The notes under the pieces: generated by a model
Seen by the model: only the letters and a program-made list of their open reading frames with translations
The model's database searches: none
What the model was told of the DNA's origin: nothing
Part shown: one piece after another, positions 6,944 to 15,445 of the stretch
Layout: each line of letters opens with the position of its first letter
Numbering within the stretch: the first letter of the stretch is position 1
NCBI RefSeq assembly: GCF_003254505.1
Contig: NZ_QFYP01000001.1
Span: 3,704,001-3,768,000 of the forward strand
Direction: 5' to 3'
Length of the DNA: 64,000 nucleotides
DNA from: Phenylobacterium hankyongense
GTDB taxonomy: Bacteria; Pseudomonadota; Alphaproteobacteria; Caulobacterales; Caulobacteraceae
Position numbers and translations under genes: made by a program

Positions 6944-7528
6944 CTACGGCCGGGGCGCGCGATGCTCCGCGCGCGCGGCGGTCCACACGGCGCGGGCGGC
7001 GTCCAGGTTCATCAGGGCGATCCCAAGGCCGGCGATCACGTCGGGCCAGATCGAGCGGTAGACGGCGGTCACCGCGCCGGCGGCGATGATCGCCAGGTTG
7101 GCGAGCGTGTCGTTGCGCGCCGACAGGAAGGCGGCCTTGGTCAGGCTGCCGCCGTGGTGGCGGAACCGGGCCAGCGTGAAGGCGCAGAACAGATTGACCG
7201 CCAGCGCCCCTGCCCCGGTGAGCCCAAGGCGGAGCGGCTCCGGCGCGACCGGGGCGGCGAACTTCTGGTAGAGGGTCCAGAGGAAGGCGACCGCCGGGAT
7301 CAGCAGCACGCCGGCCAGCGCCATGCCGAGCTTCGCCCGGCGGGCGGCGCTCCAACCCAGCGCCGCGAAAATCAGCAGATTGACCGCCGCGTCCTCAAGG
7401 AAGTCGACGCTGTCGGCCAGCAGCGACACCGAGCTGATGGAGAGGGCGACGGCGAACTCCACGCCAAAGTAGGCCAGGTTCAGAATGGCCACGAGCCGAA
7501 CGGCCCGGCCCAACCGGTCGTCGTTCAT
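6944..7528 (-). CDS. Cation diffusion facilitator-like transporter, short form
   Basis: A 194-residue membrane protein with about six hydrophobic helices. SLLADSVDFLEDAAVNLL carries the DxxxD pair (Asp42, Asp46) of the second helix metal site of CDF proteins. SARNDTLANL near residue 136 occupies the place of the fifth-helix site. CDF proteins export divalent metals (Zn, Co, Ni, Fe, Mn) in exchange for protons. Typical members have about 300 residues and a cytoplasmic C-terminal metal-sensing domain, which is absent here; the protein ends soon after helix six. The metal cannot be predicted. The ATG is at 7528. Confidence 0.75.
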   Translation of the reverse strand: MNDDRLGRAVRLVAILNLAYFGVEFAVALSISSVSLLADSVDFLEDAAVNLLIFAALGWSAARRAKLGMALAGVLLIPAVAFLWTLYQKFAAPVAPEPLRLGLTGAGALAVNLFCAFTLARFRHHGGSLTKAAFLSARNDTLANLAIIAAGAVTAVYRSIWPDVIAGLGIALMNLDAARAVWTAARAEHRAPRP

Positions 7529-7577
7529 GAGCTACCCTCGCCTTCGCTTCGCCATCTACGAAGGCTGCGGGCGAACG

Positions 7578-7850
7578 TCAGCCCTGGGCCAGCCACTCGC
7601 GGGCGTGACGCTGGGCTTCAGCCACTTCCTCGGAGCCCATCTCGCCCGACAGTTCCTTGCGGTACACCTTGGCCTCCACCGAGCCGCGCATGGCGGCGAG
7701 GTTGAACAGCATGTGCGCCGAGACGTAGTCCAGCGGCGCGCCGCCCTGGCCCGTGGAATAGAGCAGGCCCAGGCGGAACAGCTCGTCCCCGCTCGCATCG
7801 CCGCTCGGAAGCGGCAGGCCCTCGTTGGAGACTTCCATCGACGGAAGCAT
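7578..7850 (-). CDS. Small Sel1-repeat-like protein (90 aa)
   Basis: A 90-residue protein with one recognisable Sel1/TPR-like unit: DELFRLGLLYSTGQGG followed by DYVSAHMLFNLAAMRGS, the usual two-helix pattern with conserved Gly and Ala. It ends in a helical stretch, EVAEAQRHAREWLAQG. The ATG at 7850 has AAGGA upstream and is favoured over an upstream ATG at 7886. There is no signal peptide. Such single-unit proteins usually mediate protein contacts; no partner is evident. Confidence 0.65.
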   Translation of the reverse strand: MLPSMEVSNEGLPLPSGDASGDELFRLGLLYSTGQGGAPLDYVSAHMLFNLAAMRGSVEAKVYRKELSGEMGSEEVAEAQRHAREWLAQG

Positions 7851-8032
7851 GATCCTTGTCCCTGTTTTGACCGGAACGCGCTCCATTCTGGAACCCTGAT
7901 CCGGCTCTTACAGGCTCAAGAAACCCGACTTCGCCTGAACACATGGTTAAGCCGCCTGTTGTCCGCCCTTCATCTTCAGAAGAAAGCCCAGCATTCGCGT
8001 GCTTTACGCTGCGAAAAAGCCGGCGCGCGTGA

Positions 8033-8761
8033 TTAGCGTGCGCGCTGGCCGAACAGTACGCGGCGCGCCGCCTCGGCCTCGGGCGTGGCGGCCTGCAGGC
8101 CGGGGCCGCTGCGCAGGTCCTCGGCGACCTTCATCGCCCGCTGCACCGCCGCGCGACCCTCGATGCGGGCGTACCAGGCCTTCAGGTTCGGGAACTGGTC
8201 CATGACGATGCCCTGCAGCTTCCAGGGCGTCACCCAGGGCCAGGCCGCCATGTCGGCGACCGAATAGTCGCCGGCCACGAACTCGCGGTCGGCGAGCCGC
8301 TTGTCGAGCACGCCGTAGAGGCGGTTGACCTCGTTGGTGTAGCGGATGGCGCCATAGGCCACCTGGCGCTGGTCGGAGATCATCGAGGGGGCGTACTGGC
8401 GGAAGTGGTGCGCCTGGCCGGCCATCGGCCCCAGGCCCGCCATCTGCCAGAACAGCCACTCCTCGACCTCGACCCTGGCGCGTTCGTCGGCGCCGTAGAA
8501 CTTGCCCGTCTTGCGGCCGAGGTACTGCAGGATGGCCCCGGACTCGAAGACCGAGATCGGCGCGCCGCCCGGCCCGTCCGGGTCGACGATGGCCGGCATC
8601 CGGTTGTTGGGGCTGATCGACAGGAACTGCGGCGTGAACTGTTCGCCGCGGCCGATGTTCACCGGCCTGATCTCGTAGGCCAGGCCCATCTCCTCCAGCG
8701 CGATGGTGATCTTGTGGCCATTGGGCGTTGGCCAGTAGTGCACCTCGACCGGCTGGGCCAT
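8033..8761 (-). CDS. Glutathione S-transferase family protein (YfcG/Ure2p-like)
   Basis: A 242-residue cytosolic GST. The N-terminal thioredoxin-like domain (about 1-90) contains YWPTPNGHKITIALEEMGL and NNRMPAIVD, with the glutathione-binding cis-Pro. FESGAILQYLGRKTG follows, including the Glu-Ser that contacts the gamma-glutamyl group. The helical C-terminal domain has YSVADMAAWPWV. The arrangement (Asn in the active-site turn, long C-terminal domain) is that of YfcG-type GSTs with disulfide-bond reductase activity. It stands alone on the minus strand, with its start at 8761. Confidence 0.88.
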   Translation of the reverse strand: MAQPVEVHYWPTPNGHKITIALEEMGLAYEIRPVNIGRGEQFTPQFLSISPNNRMPAIVDPDGPGGAPISVFESGAILQYLGRKTGKFYGADERARVEVEEWLFWQMAGLGPMAGQAHHFRQYAPSMISDQRQVAYGAIRYTNEVNRLYGVLDKRLADREFVAGDYSVADMAAWPWVTPWKLQGIVMDQFPNLKAWYARIEGRAAVQRAMKVAEDLRSGPGLQAATPEAEAARRVLFGQRAR

Positions 8762-8975
8762 TCGACGTCTCCCTCGATCTGATCTTATGGTGACGCATAG
8801 ATGGCAAGCCGCGGCCGGCTGGCAAGCGCGAGCCGGAGCCTTCGCGGGACGACGGCGTTTTCCGGCCGCGACGGAAACCGCCCCAAGCGCCGTGAGACTG
8901 AGCGTTCAGGCTCAGTTCAGCCCGCCTGGACGATGGTGCATCGACCGAGGGCGAGAATTGAGGAAATCTGGCGAT

Positions 8976-9470
8976 ATGAGACGCCTCATCCTGACGCTCG
9001 CCGCTGTCGTCGCCCTGGCCGGATCCCTGGCCGCGGGCGGCACGGCGGCGGCGGATGGCAAGCATGACCGTGGACACGGCGACGGCGGCGGCGATCGCGG
9101 CGATCACGGCGGCGGCGATCGCGGTGGCCGTGATCGCGGCGGTGAGCGCGGTGGTGGCGATCGCGGCGGTGGTGATCGCGGACGTGGCGAGGATCGCGGC
9201 GGCCGCGGCCCCGACCGCGGCGGTCAGGGCTGGTCCTATGGTCCGCCCCCGGGCGCCTATTCCTACGGCCCGCCGCCTGGCTACAGCGCTCCGCGCAGCC
9301 TGCGCCGCGGCGGCTACATGCCGCCGGATTACCGCGGCGCCCCGATGCAGGACTACGGCCGCTATCGCCTGCGGCCGCCGCCGCGCGGCTACACCTGGAT
9401 GCGGGTCGGCGGCAGCTACGTGCTGATGTCGACCATGACCGGGCAGATTTTCGACGTCGTGCCCTACTGA
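8976..9470 (+). CDS. RcnB-family periplasmic protein with Gly-Asp-Arg repeats
   Basis: A 164-residue protein with a signal peptide (MRRLILTLAAVVALAGSLAAG, cleavage near residue 25). A low-complexity segment rich in G, D, R and H (about 28-85) and a Tyr/Pro-rich stretch follow. The C-terminal RcnB domain contains YRLRPPPRGYTWMRVGGSY and a terminal IFDVVPY. RcnB proteins are periplasmic and modulate nickel/cobalt homeostasis in E. coli; in alphaproteobacteria the role is mostly untested. The ATG at 8976 follows GAGGAAA. The stop lies 3 bp from the convergent gatB stop. Confidence 0.8.
   Translation: MRRLILTLAAVVALAGSLAAGGTAAADGKHDRGHGDGGGDRGDHGGGDRGGRDRGGERGGGDRGGGDRGRGEDRGGRGPDRGGQGWSYGPPPGAYSYGPPPGYSAPRSLRRGGYMPPDYRGAPMQDYGRYRLRPPPRGYTWMRVGGSYVLMSTMTGQIFDVVPY
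9085..9215 (+). repeat. Short tandem GATCGCGG-type repeats inside the RcnB-like gene
   Basis: Imperfect iterations of GGCGATCGCGGC/GGTGATCGCGG encode the G-G-D-R-G tract. The array is in frame and likely variable in length between strains. GATC and CGATCG sites are dense here. Confidence 0.7.
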
Positions 9471-9473
9471 GGC

Positions 9474-10934
9474 CTAGAGGCCGAGCTTGGCCTTCAGGAG
9501 CTGGTTCACCGCGCCCGGGTTGGCCTTGCCGCCGGTCTCCTTCATCACCTGGCCGACGAACCAGCCGATGGCCTGCGGCTTCTCCTTCACCGCGGCGGCC
9601 TGGCCGGGGTTGGCGGCGATCAGCGCATCGATGATGGCGTCGAGCGCGCCGGTGTCGGAGACCTGCTGCAGGCCCTGCTTCTCGACGATCTCGCGCGGGC
9701 GGCCGTCGCCGGCCCACATGCGCTCGAAGACGTCCTTGGCGATCTTGGAGGAGATCACCCCCTCCTCGATCAGCTGCACCAGCTCGGCGATGGCGTCGGG
9801 CGGGATCGGGCTCTCGGTGATCTCCAGGCCCGCCGCGGTCAGCCGGGCGGCCAGGTCGTTGGTCACCCAGTTGGCGGTCAGCTTGGCGTCGCGGCCCTTG
9901 ACGGCGGTCTCGTAGAAGTCGGCGCGGGCCTGTTCGGTGATCAGCACGCCGGCGTCATAGGCGCTGAGGCCGTACTGGGAGATCAGCCGCGCCTTCTTGG
10001 CGTCCGGCAGCTCCGGCAGGGTGGCCTCGATCTCCTTCACCCAGGCCGGATCGAGCACCAGCGGCAGGAGGTCCGGGTCGGGGAAGTAGCGGTAGTCGTG
10101 CGCCTCTTCCTTGGAGCGCATGGAGCGGGTCTCGAGCTTGCCGGGATCGAACAGGCGGGTCTCCTGGTCGATCTTGCCGCCGTCCTCGAGAATCTCAATC
10201 TGCCGGCGCGCCTCGTACTCGATGGCCTGCTGGATGTAGCGGTAGGAGTTGACGTTCTTGATCTCGCAGCGCGTGCCGAGCTCGGCCCCGGGCCGACGCA
10301 CCGAGACGTTGACGTCGGCGCGCAGGTTGCCCTTGTCCATGTCGCCGTCGCAGGTGCCGAGATAGACGAGGATGGTCCGCAGCTTCTTCACGTAGGCCGC
10401 GGCTTCTTCCGAGCTTCGCATGTCCGGCATGGAGACGATCTCCATCAGCGCGGTGCCGGCCCGGTTGAGGTCGACGTAGGTGGCGTTGGGGTCCTGGTCG
10501 TGCAGCGACTTGCCGGCGTCCTGCTCCAGGTGCAGCCGCTCGATGCGCACGGTGAAGGTGGAGCCGTCGTCGCGCTCGACGATCACCTCGCCCTCGCCGA
10601 CGATCGGGTCCTTGAACTGGCTGATCTGGTAGCCTTGCGGCAGGTCCGGGTAGAAGTAGTTCTTCCGGTCGAAGCGCGACCAGTGATTGATCTGCGCCTT
10701 CAGGCCGAGCCCGGTCTTCACCGCCTGCTCGACGCAGTGGCGATTGATCACCGGCAGCATGCCCGGCATGGCCGCGTCCACCAGGCTGACCTGCTCGTTG
10801 GGACCGGCGCCGAATCCCACCGCCGCGCCGGAGAACAGCTTGGCGTTGGAGGCCACCTGGGCGTGCACTTCCAGCCCCAGGACGATTTCCCACGAGCCGG
10901 TGCGGCCCTCGATCAGCTTGGTCTTCTCAGTCAT
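9474..10934 (-). CDS. gatB: Asp-tRNA(Asn)/Glu-tRNA(Gln) amidotransferase subunit B
   Basis: GatB (486 aa) recognises misacylated tRNA and, with GatA and GatC, converts Glu-tRNA(Gln) and/or Asp-tRNA(Asn) to the amidated form. The catalytic cradle begins with [32 protein letters not shown] and [12 protein letters not shown] are diagnostic of the subunit, and the C-terminal YqeY-like tail domain runs from about residue 400. Length is normal for the family. gatB is separated from gatCA by a small exported-protein gene on the opposite strand and an inverted-repeat element, so the three subunits are not in one operon. Confidence 0.96.
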   Translation of the reverse strand: MTEKTKLIEGRTGSWEIVLGLEVHAQVASNAKLFSGAAVGFGAGPNEQVSLVDAAMPGMLPVINRHCVEQAVKTGLGLKAQINHWSRFDRKNYFYPDLPQGYQISQFKDPIVGEGEVIVERDDGSTFTVRIERLHLEQDAGKSLHDQDPNATYVDLNRAGTALMEIVSMPDMRSSEEAAAYVKKLRTILVYLGTCDGDMDKGNLRADVNVSVRRPGAELGTRCEIKNVNSYRYIQQAIEYEARRQIEILEDGGKIDQETRLFDPGKLETRSMRSKEEAHDYRYFPDPDLLPLVLDPAWVKEIEATLPELPDAKKARLISQYGLSAYDAGVLITEQARADFYETAVKGRDAKLTANWVTNDLAARLTAAGLEITESPIPPDAIAELVQLIEEGVISSKIAKDVFERMWAGDGRPREIVEKQGLQQVSDTGALDAIIDALIAANPGQAAAVKEKPQAIGWFVGQVMKETGGKANPGAVNQLLKAKLGL

Positions 10935-11009
10935 GGGCGTCTTCTAAAGCGGCCGGCCCGCCAGCGGAAGCGGGCCGATGCGGGCTATTGCGCGAAAGCC
11001 GGAAAACAG

Positions 11010-11023
11010 GCTCAAGCTTGAGC
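11010..11023. promoter_or_regulatory. 14-bp perfect palindrome, possible operator
   Basis: GCTCAAGCTTGAGC lies 30 bp upstream of the start at 11054 and in the divergent gap with gatB. A homodimeric regulator site is possible; no known motif is recognised. Confidence 0.4.
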
Positions 11024-11053
11024 ATTCAAAGAAAGACATTGGGGAAGGACATC

Positions 11054-11389
11054 ATGAAGACCACCACCCTCGCGGCGCTCGCCGCCCTCGCCTCGCTGGC
11101 CGCCGCGCCGGCGCTGGCTCAGGCCCAGGCGACCGCCAAGACCGGCGCCTCGGCGGCCACGGCGCCTGCGGCAGCCTCGGCCAAGATCTCCGTCGACACC
11201 ACGCTGATCGGCGACATCGTCAAGAACCCGGCCGCCAAGGCCGTGCTCGAATCCGCGCTGCCGGCGATCACGCAGTACTACGACCAGATCGGCAGCATGA
11301 CGCTGGCCCAGGTCGCCCCGATGAGCCAGGGCGCCCTCGACGACGCCAAGCTGAAGGCCCTGCAGGCCGAGTTCGACAAGATCAAATAG
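11054..11389 (+). CDS. Small exported hypothetical protein (111 aa)
   Basis: The signal peptide (MKTTTLAALAALASLAAAPALAQA, cleavage about residue 23) is followed by an Ala/Thr-rich stretch. A compact helical domain then contains TLIGDIVKNPAAKAVLE, ITQYYDQIGSMTL and DDAKLKALQAEFDKIK. The ATG at 11054 follows GGGGAAGGA, a clear ribosome-binding sequence. The product is presumably periplasmic. I recognise no family and suggest no function. It lies between gatB and gatA but on the opposite strand. Confidence 0.75.
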   Translation: MKTTTLAALAALASLAAAPALAQAQATAKTGASAATAPAAASAKISVDTTLIGDIVKNPAAKAVLESALPAITQYYDQIGSMTLAQVAPMSQGALDDAKLKALQAEFDKIK

Positions 11390-11401
11390 CGACCCACAGT
11401 T

Positions 11402-11504
11402 CGTCATGGCCCGGCTTGTCCGGGCCGCCCAGCCCAACCCGTTTCCGCGGCTGTCGAAGACGGGCCTTGGGATGGGTCACCCGGACAAGCCGGGTGATGA
11501 CGAG
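11402..11504. repeat. REP-like imperfect inverted repeat element (~103 bp)
   Basis: The two 30-base ends are inverted copies of each other with four mismatches: the left begins TCGTCATGGCCCGGCTTGTC and the right ends ACAAGCCGGGTGATGACGA. The element fills the gap between two converging genes. Dispersed palindromic elements beginning and ending with such sequences are common in alphaproteobacterial intergenic regions and can act as transcription end structures or RNA stability elements. Confidence 0.65.
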
Positions 11505-11518
11505 CAGATGTTGCTAGC

Positions 11519-12991
11519 TCACCACCACTTCTGCGGCTTGGCCCGGAAGTCGGCGGCCTTCTCCAGCGCGCCGCCCAGCGAGAACAGCGTCCCCTCGTCC
11601 AGCGCCCGGCCGATCAGCTGCAGGCCGAGCGGCAGGCCGTTGGCGTCGACGCCGGCCGGCACGCTCATCCCCGGCAGGCCCGCCAGGTTCACCGTCACCG
11701 TGAAGATGTCGTTCAGGTACATGGCGACCGGGTCGTCCGACTTGTCGCCCAGGGCGAAGGCGGCCGAGGGCGCGGTCGGGGTCAGCAGGGCGTCGACCTT
11801 CTCGAAGGCCTGGTCGAAGTCGTCGGCGATCCGCCGGCGGACCTTCAGCGCCTTCAGGTAGTAGGCGTCGTAGTAGCCGGCCGAGAGCACATAGGTGCCG
11901 ATCAGGATGCGGCGCTTGACCTCCGCGCCGAAGCCCTCGGCGCGGGTCTTCTCGTAGGTGTCGGTGAGGTTGCCGCCCTCGACCCGCAGGCCGTAGCGCA
12001 TGCCGTCGTAGCGGGCGAGGTTCGAGGAGGCCTCGGCCGGAGCGACGATGTAGTAGGCCGGCAGGGCGTACTTGGTGTGCGGCAGGGAGACCTCGACGAT
12101 CTCGCAGCCGGCCTCCCTCAGCCAGGCGATTCCCTGTTCCCAGAGCTTCTCGATCTCCGGCGGCATGCCGTCGACGCGGTACTCCTTGGGCACCCCGACC
12201 CGCAGCCCCTTCACCGACTTGCCGACGAAGGCCGGGAAGTCCGGGGTCTCGACCGGCAGGCTGGTGGAGTCGTTGGGGTCGTGGCCCGCCATCGACTTCA
12301 GGAGGATGGCGGTGTCCTCGACGGTGCGGGCCATCGGCCCGGCCTGGTCGAGCGAGGAGGCGAAGGCGACGATGCCCCAGCGCGACACCCGCCCGTAGGT
12401 CGGCTTGATGCCCACCGTGCCGGTGAACGAGGCCGGCTGGCGGATCGAGCCGCCGGTGTCGGTCGCCGTGGCGCCCAGGCAGAGCTCCGCCGCCACCGCC
12501 GCGGCCGAGCCGCCCGAGGAGCCGCCCGGGGTCAGCTGGGCGTTGCCGCCCTGCGCCCGCCAGGGGTTGACCACCGGCCCCCAGGCCGAGGTCTCGTTGG
12601 ACGAGCCCATGGCGAACTCGTCCATGTTCAGCTTGCCGAGCATCACCGCCCCGTCGCGCCAGAGGTTGGCGGTGACGGTGCTCTCGTAGGTGGGCTTGAA
12701 CTCGCCGATGATCTTCGAGCCGGCGGTCGAGCGCACGCCTTCGGTGCAGAACAGGTCCTTGATGCCCAGCGGCGCGCCGTCCAGCGGCCCGGCCTGGCCG
12801 GCGGCGCGGCGGGCATCGGAGGCCCTGGCCATCTCCAGCGCCTTGTCCGGCGTCTCCAGCACGAAGGCGTTCAGCGCCCGGGCGGCCTCGACGGCCGCGA
12901 CGTGGGCCTGCGTCAGCTCGACCGACGAGAAGGTCTTGGCCTTCAGGCCGTCCAGCGCGGCCTTCAGGGTCAGGGAGGTGAGCTCAGCCAT
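11519..12991 (-). CDS. gatA: Asp-tRNA(Asn)/Glu-tRNA(Gln) amidotransferase subunit A
   Basis: GatA (490 aa) is the glutaminase subunit of the amidosome and releases ammonia from glutamine. It belongs to the amidase-signature family. The catalytic Lys is in [11 protein letters not shown] (about residue 78), and the Gly/Ser-rich signature [17 protein letters not shown] (about 155) is followed by the nucleophile region [12 protein letters not shown]. Length is normal. The ATG at 12991 overlaps the gatC stop as TGATG, indicating translational coupling with gatC. Confidence 0.96.
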   Translation of the reverse strand: MAELTSLTLKAALDGLKAKTFSSVELTQAHVAAVEAARALNAFVLETPDKALEMARASDARRAAGQAGPLDGAPLGIKDLFCTEGVRSTAGSKIIGEFKPTYESTVTANLWRDGAVMLGKLNMDEFAMGSSNETSAWGPVVNPWRAQGGNAQLTPGGSSGGSAAAVAAELCLGATATDTGGSIRQPASFTGTVGIKPTYGRVSRWGIVAFASSLDQAGPMARTVEDTAILLKSMAGHDPNDSTSLPVETPDFPAFVGKSVKGLRVGVPKEYRVDGMPPEIEKLWEQGIAWLREAGCEIVEVSLPHTKYALPAYYIVAPAEASSNLARYDGMRYGLRVEGGNLTDTYEKTRAEGFGAEVKRRILIGTYVLSAGYYDAYYLKALKVRRRIADDFDQAFEKVDALLTPTAPSAAFALGDKSDDPVAMYLNDIFTVTVNLAGLPGMSVPAGVDANGLPLGLQLIGRALDEGTLFSLGGALEKAADFRAKPQKWW

Positions 12992-13278
12992 CACTCCACC
13001 ACCTTCGGCACGACGAAGAAGTTGCCGGCCCGCTTGGGCGCGTTGGACAGCACCACCTCAGGGTCGCCGCCTTCGGTGACCACGTCGTCGCGCATCGCCA
13101 TCGGCACATGCACGGCCGAGGTCATCGGCTCGACCCCGTCGGTGTCGACCTCGCTGAGCTGCTCGATCCAGTCGATGATCGCCGACAGCTCCTTCGCCAG
13201 CGGCTCCAGTTTCTCCTCGGGCTCGGCGATCCTCGCCAGCCTGGCGACCTTACGCACGGTCGCCGCATCGATGGCCAT
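12991..13278 (-). CDS. gatC: Asp-tRNA(Asn)/Glu-tRNA(Gln) amidotransferase subunit C
   Basis: GatC (95 aa) is a small belt-like subunit that wraps around and stabilises GatA-GatB. The conserved N-terminal helices are [12 protein letters not shown] and [22 protein letters not shown]. The downstream [10 protein letters not shown] and C-terminal [17 protein letters not shown] are typical. The start at 13278 follows a near-perfect AGGAGGG ribosome-binding sequence. It is first gene of gatCA and diverges from ruvX across an 87-bp gap. Confidence 0.95.
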   Translation of the reverse strand: MAIDAATVRKVARLARIAEPEEKLEPLAKELSAIIDWIEQLSEVDTDGVEPMTSAVHVPMAMRDDVVTEGGDPEVVLSNAPKRAGNFFVVPKVVE

Positions 13279-13365
13279 GGGGCCCTCCTGTAACTCAGGG
13301 GCGTGGGTTAGCCGTGCGCGGCCTGGTTTTGCAAGACATCCCTCTCTTGATGCTAAGGAGGGCGC

Positions 13366-13833
13366 ATGGCCGTCGTCGATCTGCTCGAACTCCCAGCCGC
13401 CCTGCCGCCCTATGCGCCCGTGGTCGGCCTCGACCTCGGCGAGAAGACCGTCGGCGTCGCGGTCTCCGACGCCACCCGCACGGTGGCGAGCCCGCTTCAG
13501 CTGATCCGCAAGACCAAGTTCACAGACGACGCCGCAGCCCTCTTCAAGCTGATGGAGAGCCGCGGCGCAGCCGGCATCGTGGTCGGCCTGCCGGTCAACA
13601 TGGACGGCACGGAGGGACCGCGCTGCCAGTCCAGCCGCGCCTTCGCTCGCAACCTGTTGCGCCTGCGCGACCTCCCCATCGCCTTCTGGGACGAACGGAT
13701 GAGCTCGATGGCGGTGAACCGGGTGCTGATCTCCGAGGCGGACGCCACCCGCGCCCGCCGCGCCGACGCGGTGGACAAGATGGCGGCCGCCTGGATCCTC
13801 CAGGGCGCGCTGGAGCGGCTGCGGAACGCCTAG
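13366..13833 (+). CDS. ruvX: Holliday junction resolvase RuvX (YqgF family)
   Basis: A 155-residue RNase H-fold nuclease implicated in Holliday junction resolution and 16S pre-rRNA end processing in bacteria. Motifs: VVGLDLGEKTVGVAVSD with the catalytic Asp, GIVVGLPVNMDGTEG, WDERMSSMAVNRVL, and DAVDKMAAAWILQGAL near the C-terminus. Length is normal for the family. The stop codon shares CTAG (13830-13833) with the convergent DUF1993 gene. Confidence 0.93.
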   Translation: MAVVDLLELPAALPPYAPVVGLDLGEKTVGVAVSDATRTVASPLQLIRKTKFTDDAAALFKLMESRGAAGIVVGLPVNMDGTEGPRCQSSRAFARNLLRLRDLPIAFWDERMSSMAVNRVLISEADATRARRADAVDKMAAAWILQGALERLRNA

Positions 13834-14336
13834 AGGCCGCCGGCGAACAGATCGATCTTGCCGATCGGCACGCCCTTGGCCCGCAGGATCGCGTACGCCA
13901 TCGACAGGTGGAAGTAGAAGTTGGTGGTGGCGAAGCCGAGGATCCACTGCGCGGCCGGCAGGGTGGGCTCCATCGGGCCGATGTTGACGGTCAGCGGGAC
14001 CTCGTCGCGGCCTTCGAACTGGTCGGGCTTGAGATTCGCCAGCGCGGCCTTGGCCTCGGAGATGGCGGCGCGCAGCTGCGCGAGGTCCGGCTCGCCTTCC
14101 AGCGCCGCAGGGACCGGCAGGCCGGCCGCCCGCGCCGGCCACTGGACGGCGAAGTCGCGCACGATCTGCGCCTGCCGACGCAGCGGGAACATGTCGTCGG
14201 CCAGCCGCCAATCGAGCATCTCGGCCTCGGAGACGCCGTTCGCAGCCGCGAACTCCGCCCCCTTCGTGAGGATGTTGGCGAGCGTGTCCAGATTGCGCGA
14301 ATAGATGCCGACGAACGAATAAAGGTCTGCCTTCAC
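13830..14336 (-). CDS. DUF1993-family protein
   Basis: A 168-residue protein typical of DUF1993, a helical family of unknown function distantly related to DinB-like four-helix bundles. It has LYSFVGIYSRNLDTLANIL at the N-terminus, MFPLRRQAQIVRDFA in the middle, and TNFYFHLSMAYAILRAKGVPIGK followed by LFAGGL at the end. No signal peptide. It is convergent with ruvX, with overlapping stop codons, and divergent from pyrB. Confidence 0.8.
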   Translation of the reverse strand: MKADLYSFVGIYSRNLDTLANILTKGAEFAAANGVSEAEMLDWRLADDMFPLRRQAQIVRDFAVQWPARAAGLPVPAALEGEPDLAQLRAAISEAKAALANLKPDQFEGRDEVPLTVNIGPMEPTLPAAQWILGFATTNFYFHLSMAYAILRAKGVPIGKIDLFAGGL

Positions 14337-14467
14337 GGATTTCCCCCGGGTGCTTGTGGAATCCCCGGCTCCAGGCGGGCCGCGGTCGCGACCGGTATGC
14401 CCTGACGCCCCCCCGGCGCAAAGGGGCGCTTGGCTTGTGGGGCGGCGTCACCTAAGACCGCGCTTTG

Positions 14468-15445
14468 ATGGATACGACCCCGCCCGGTCTGAACGAGGTC
14501 CTGCAACGGACCTTCTCGTTTCCCAAACGCCACTTCCTGTCGGTCACCGACCTCAACGAGGTGGAGGTTTCGAACCTCCTCGATCTCGCCGACGGATTCG
14601 TGGCCCTCAACCGCCAGACCTCGAAGAAGCTCGACCTGCTCAAGGGCAGGACGCTGATGAACCTGTTCTTCGAGAACTCGACGCGGACCCAGAGCTCGTT
14701 CGAGCTGGCCGGCAAGCGGCTGGGCGCCGACGTGGTCAACATGAGCCCCCGCTCCTCGTCGATCTCCAAGGGCGAGACCCTGATCGACACCGCGGTGACG
14801 CTGAACGCCATGCAGCCGGACCTGCTGGTGGTGCGGCACTCGTCGTCGGGGGCGGCGTCCCTGCTGTCGCAGAAGGTCACCTGCTCGGTGGTCAACGCCG
14901 GCGACGGCCAGCACGAGCACCCGACCCAGGCCCTGCTCGACGCGCTCTCCATGCGCCGCGCCTTCGGCCGGATCGCCGGCCTGAGCGTCGCCATCTGCGG
15001 GGACATACTGCACAGCCGCGTCGCCCGCTCCAACGTCGCGCTCTTGCAGATGCTGGGCGCGGAGGTGCGGCTGGTGGGTCCGCCGACGCTAATCCCATCC
15101 CAGGCCGACCGCTGGGGCGCGGCCGTCCACCACGACATGCGCAAGGGCATCGCCGGCTGCGACGTGGTGATGATGCTGCGCCTGCAGCTGGAGCGGATGG
15201 ACGGGGTGATGGCGCCGTCGCAGCGCGAGTATTTCCGCTTCTTCGGCCTCGACCGCGAGAAGCTGGCCTACGCCGCCCCCAACGCCAAGGTCATGCACCC
15301 CGGCCCGATGAACCGTGGGGTGGAGATCGATTCCGACGTCGCCGACGACCTCTCCGTCAGCCTGATCCAGGACCAGGTGGAGATGGGCGTGGCCGCCCGC
15401 ATGGCGGTGCTGACCGCCCTGGCCGCCCGGCTGGACAACGCCTGA
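14468..15445 (+). CDS. pyrB: Aspartate carbamoyltransferase catalytic subunit
   Basis: PyrB (325 aa) condenses carbamoyl phosphate and aspartate, the committed step of pyrimidine synthesis. It has the carbamoyl-phosphate loop [19 protein letters not shown], the [10 protein letters not shown] motif and the late [12 protein letters not shown] segment. No regulatory subunit (pyrI) is present. The next gene encodes a catalytically dead dihydroorotase homologue, as in the class A ATCase dodecamers of Pseudomonas, where PyrB requires its PyrC' partner for assembly. The ATG at 14468 is preferred over the adjacent TTG. The stop overlaps the next start as TGATG. Confidence 0.96.
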   Translation: MDTTPPGLNEVLQRTFSFPKRHFLSVTDLNEVEVSNLLDLADGFVALNRQTSKKLDLLKGRTLMNLFFENSTRTQSSFELAGKRLGADVVNMSPRSSSISKGETLIDTAVTLNAMQPDLLVVRHSSSGAASLLSQKVTCSVVNAGDGQHEHPTQALLDALSMRRAFGRIAGLSVAICGDILHSRVARSNVALLQMLGAEVRLVGPPTLIPSQADRWGAAVHHDMRKGIAGCDVVMMLRLQLERMDGVMAPSQREYFRFFGLDREKLAYAAPNAKVMHPGPMNRGVEIDSDVADDLSVSLIQDQVEMGVAARMAVLTALAARLDNA

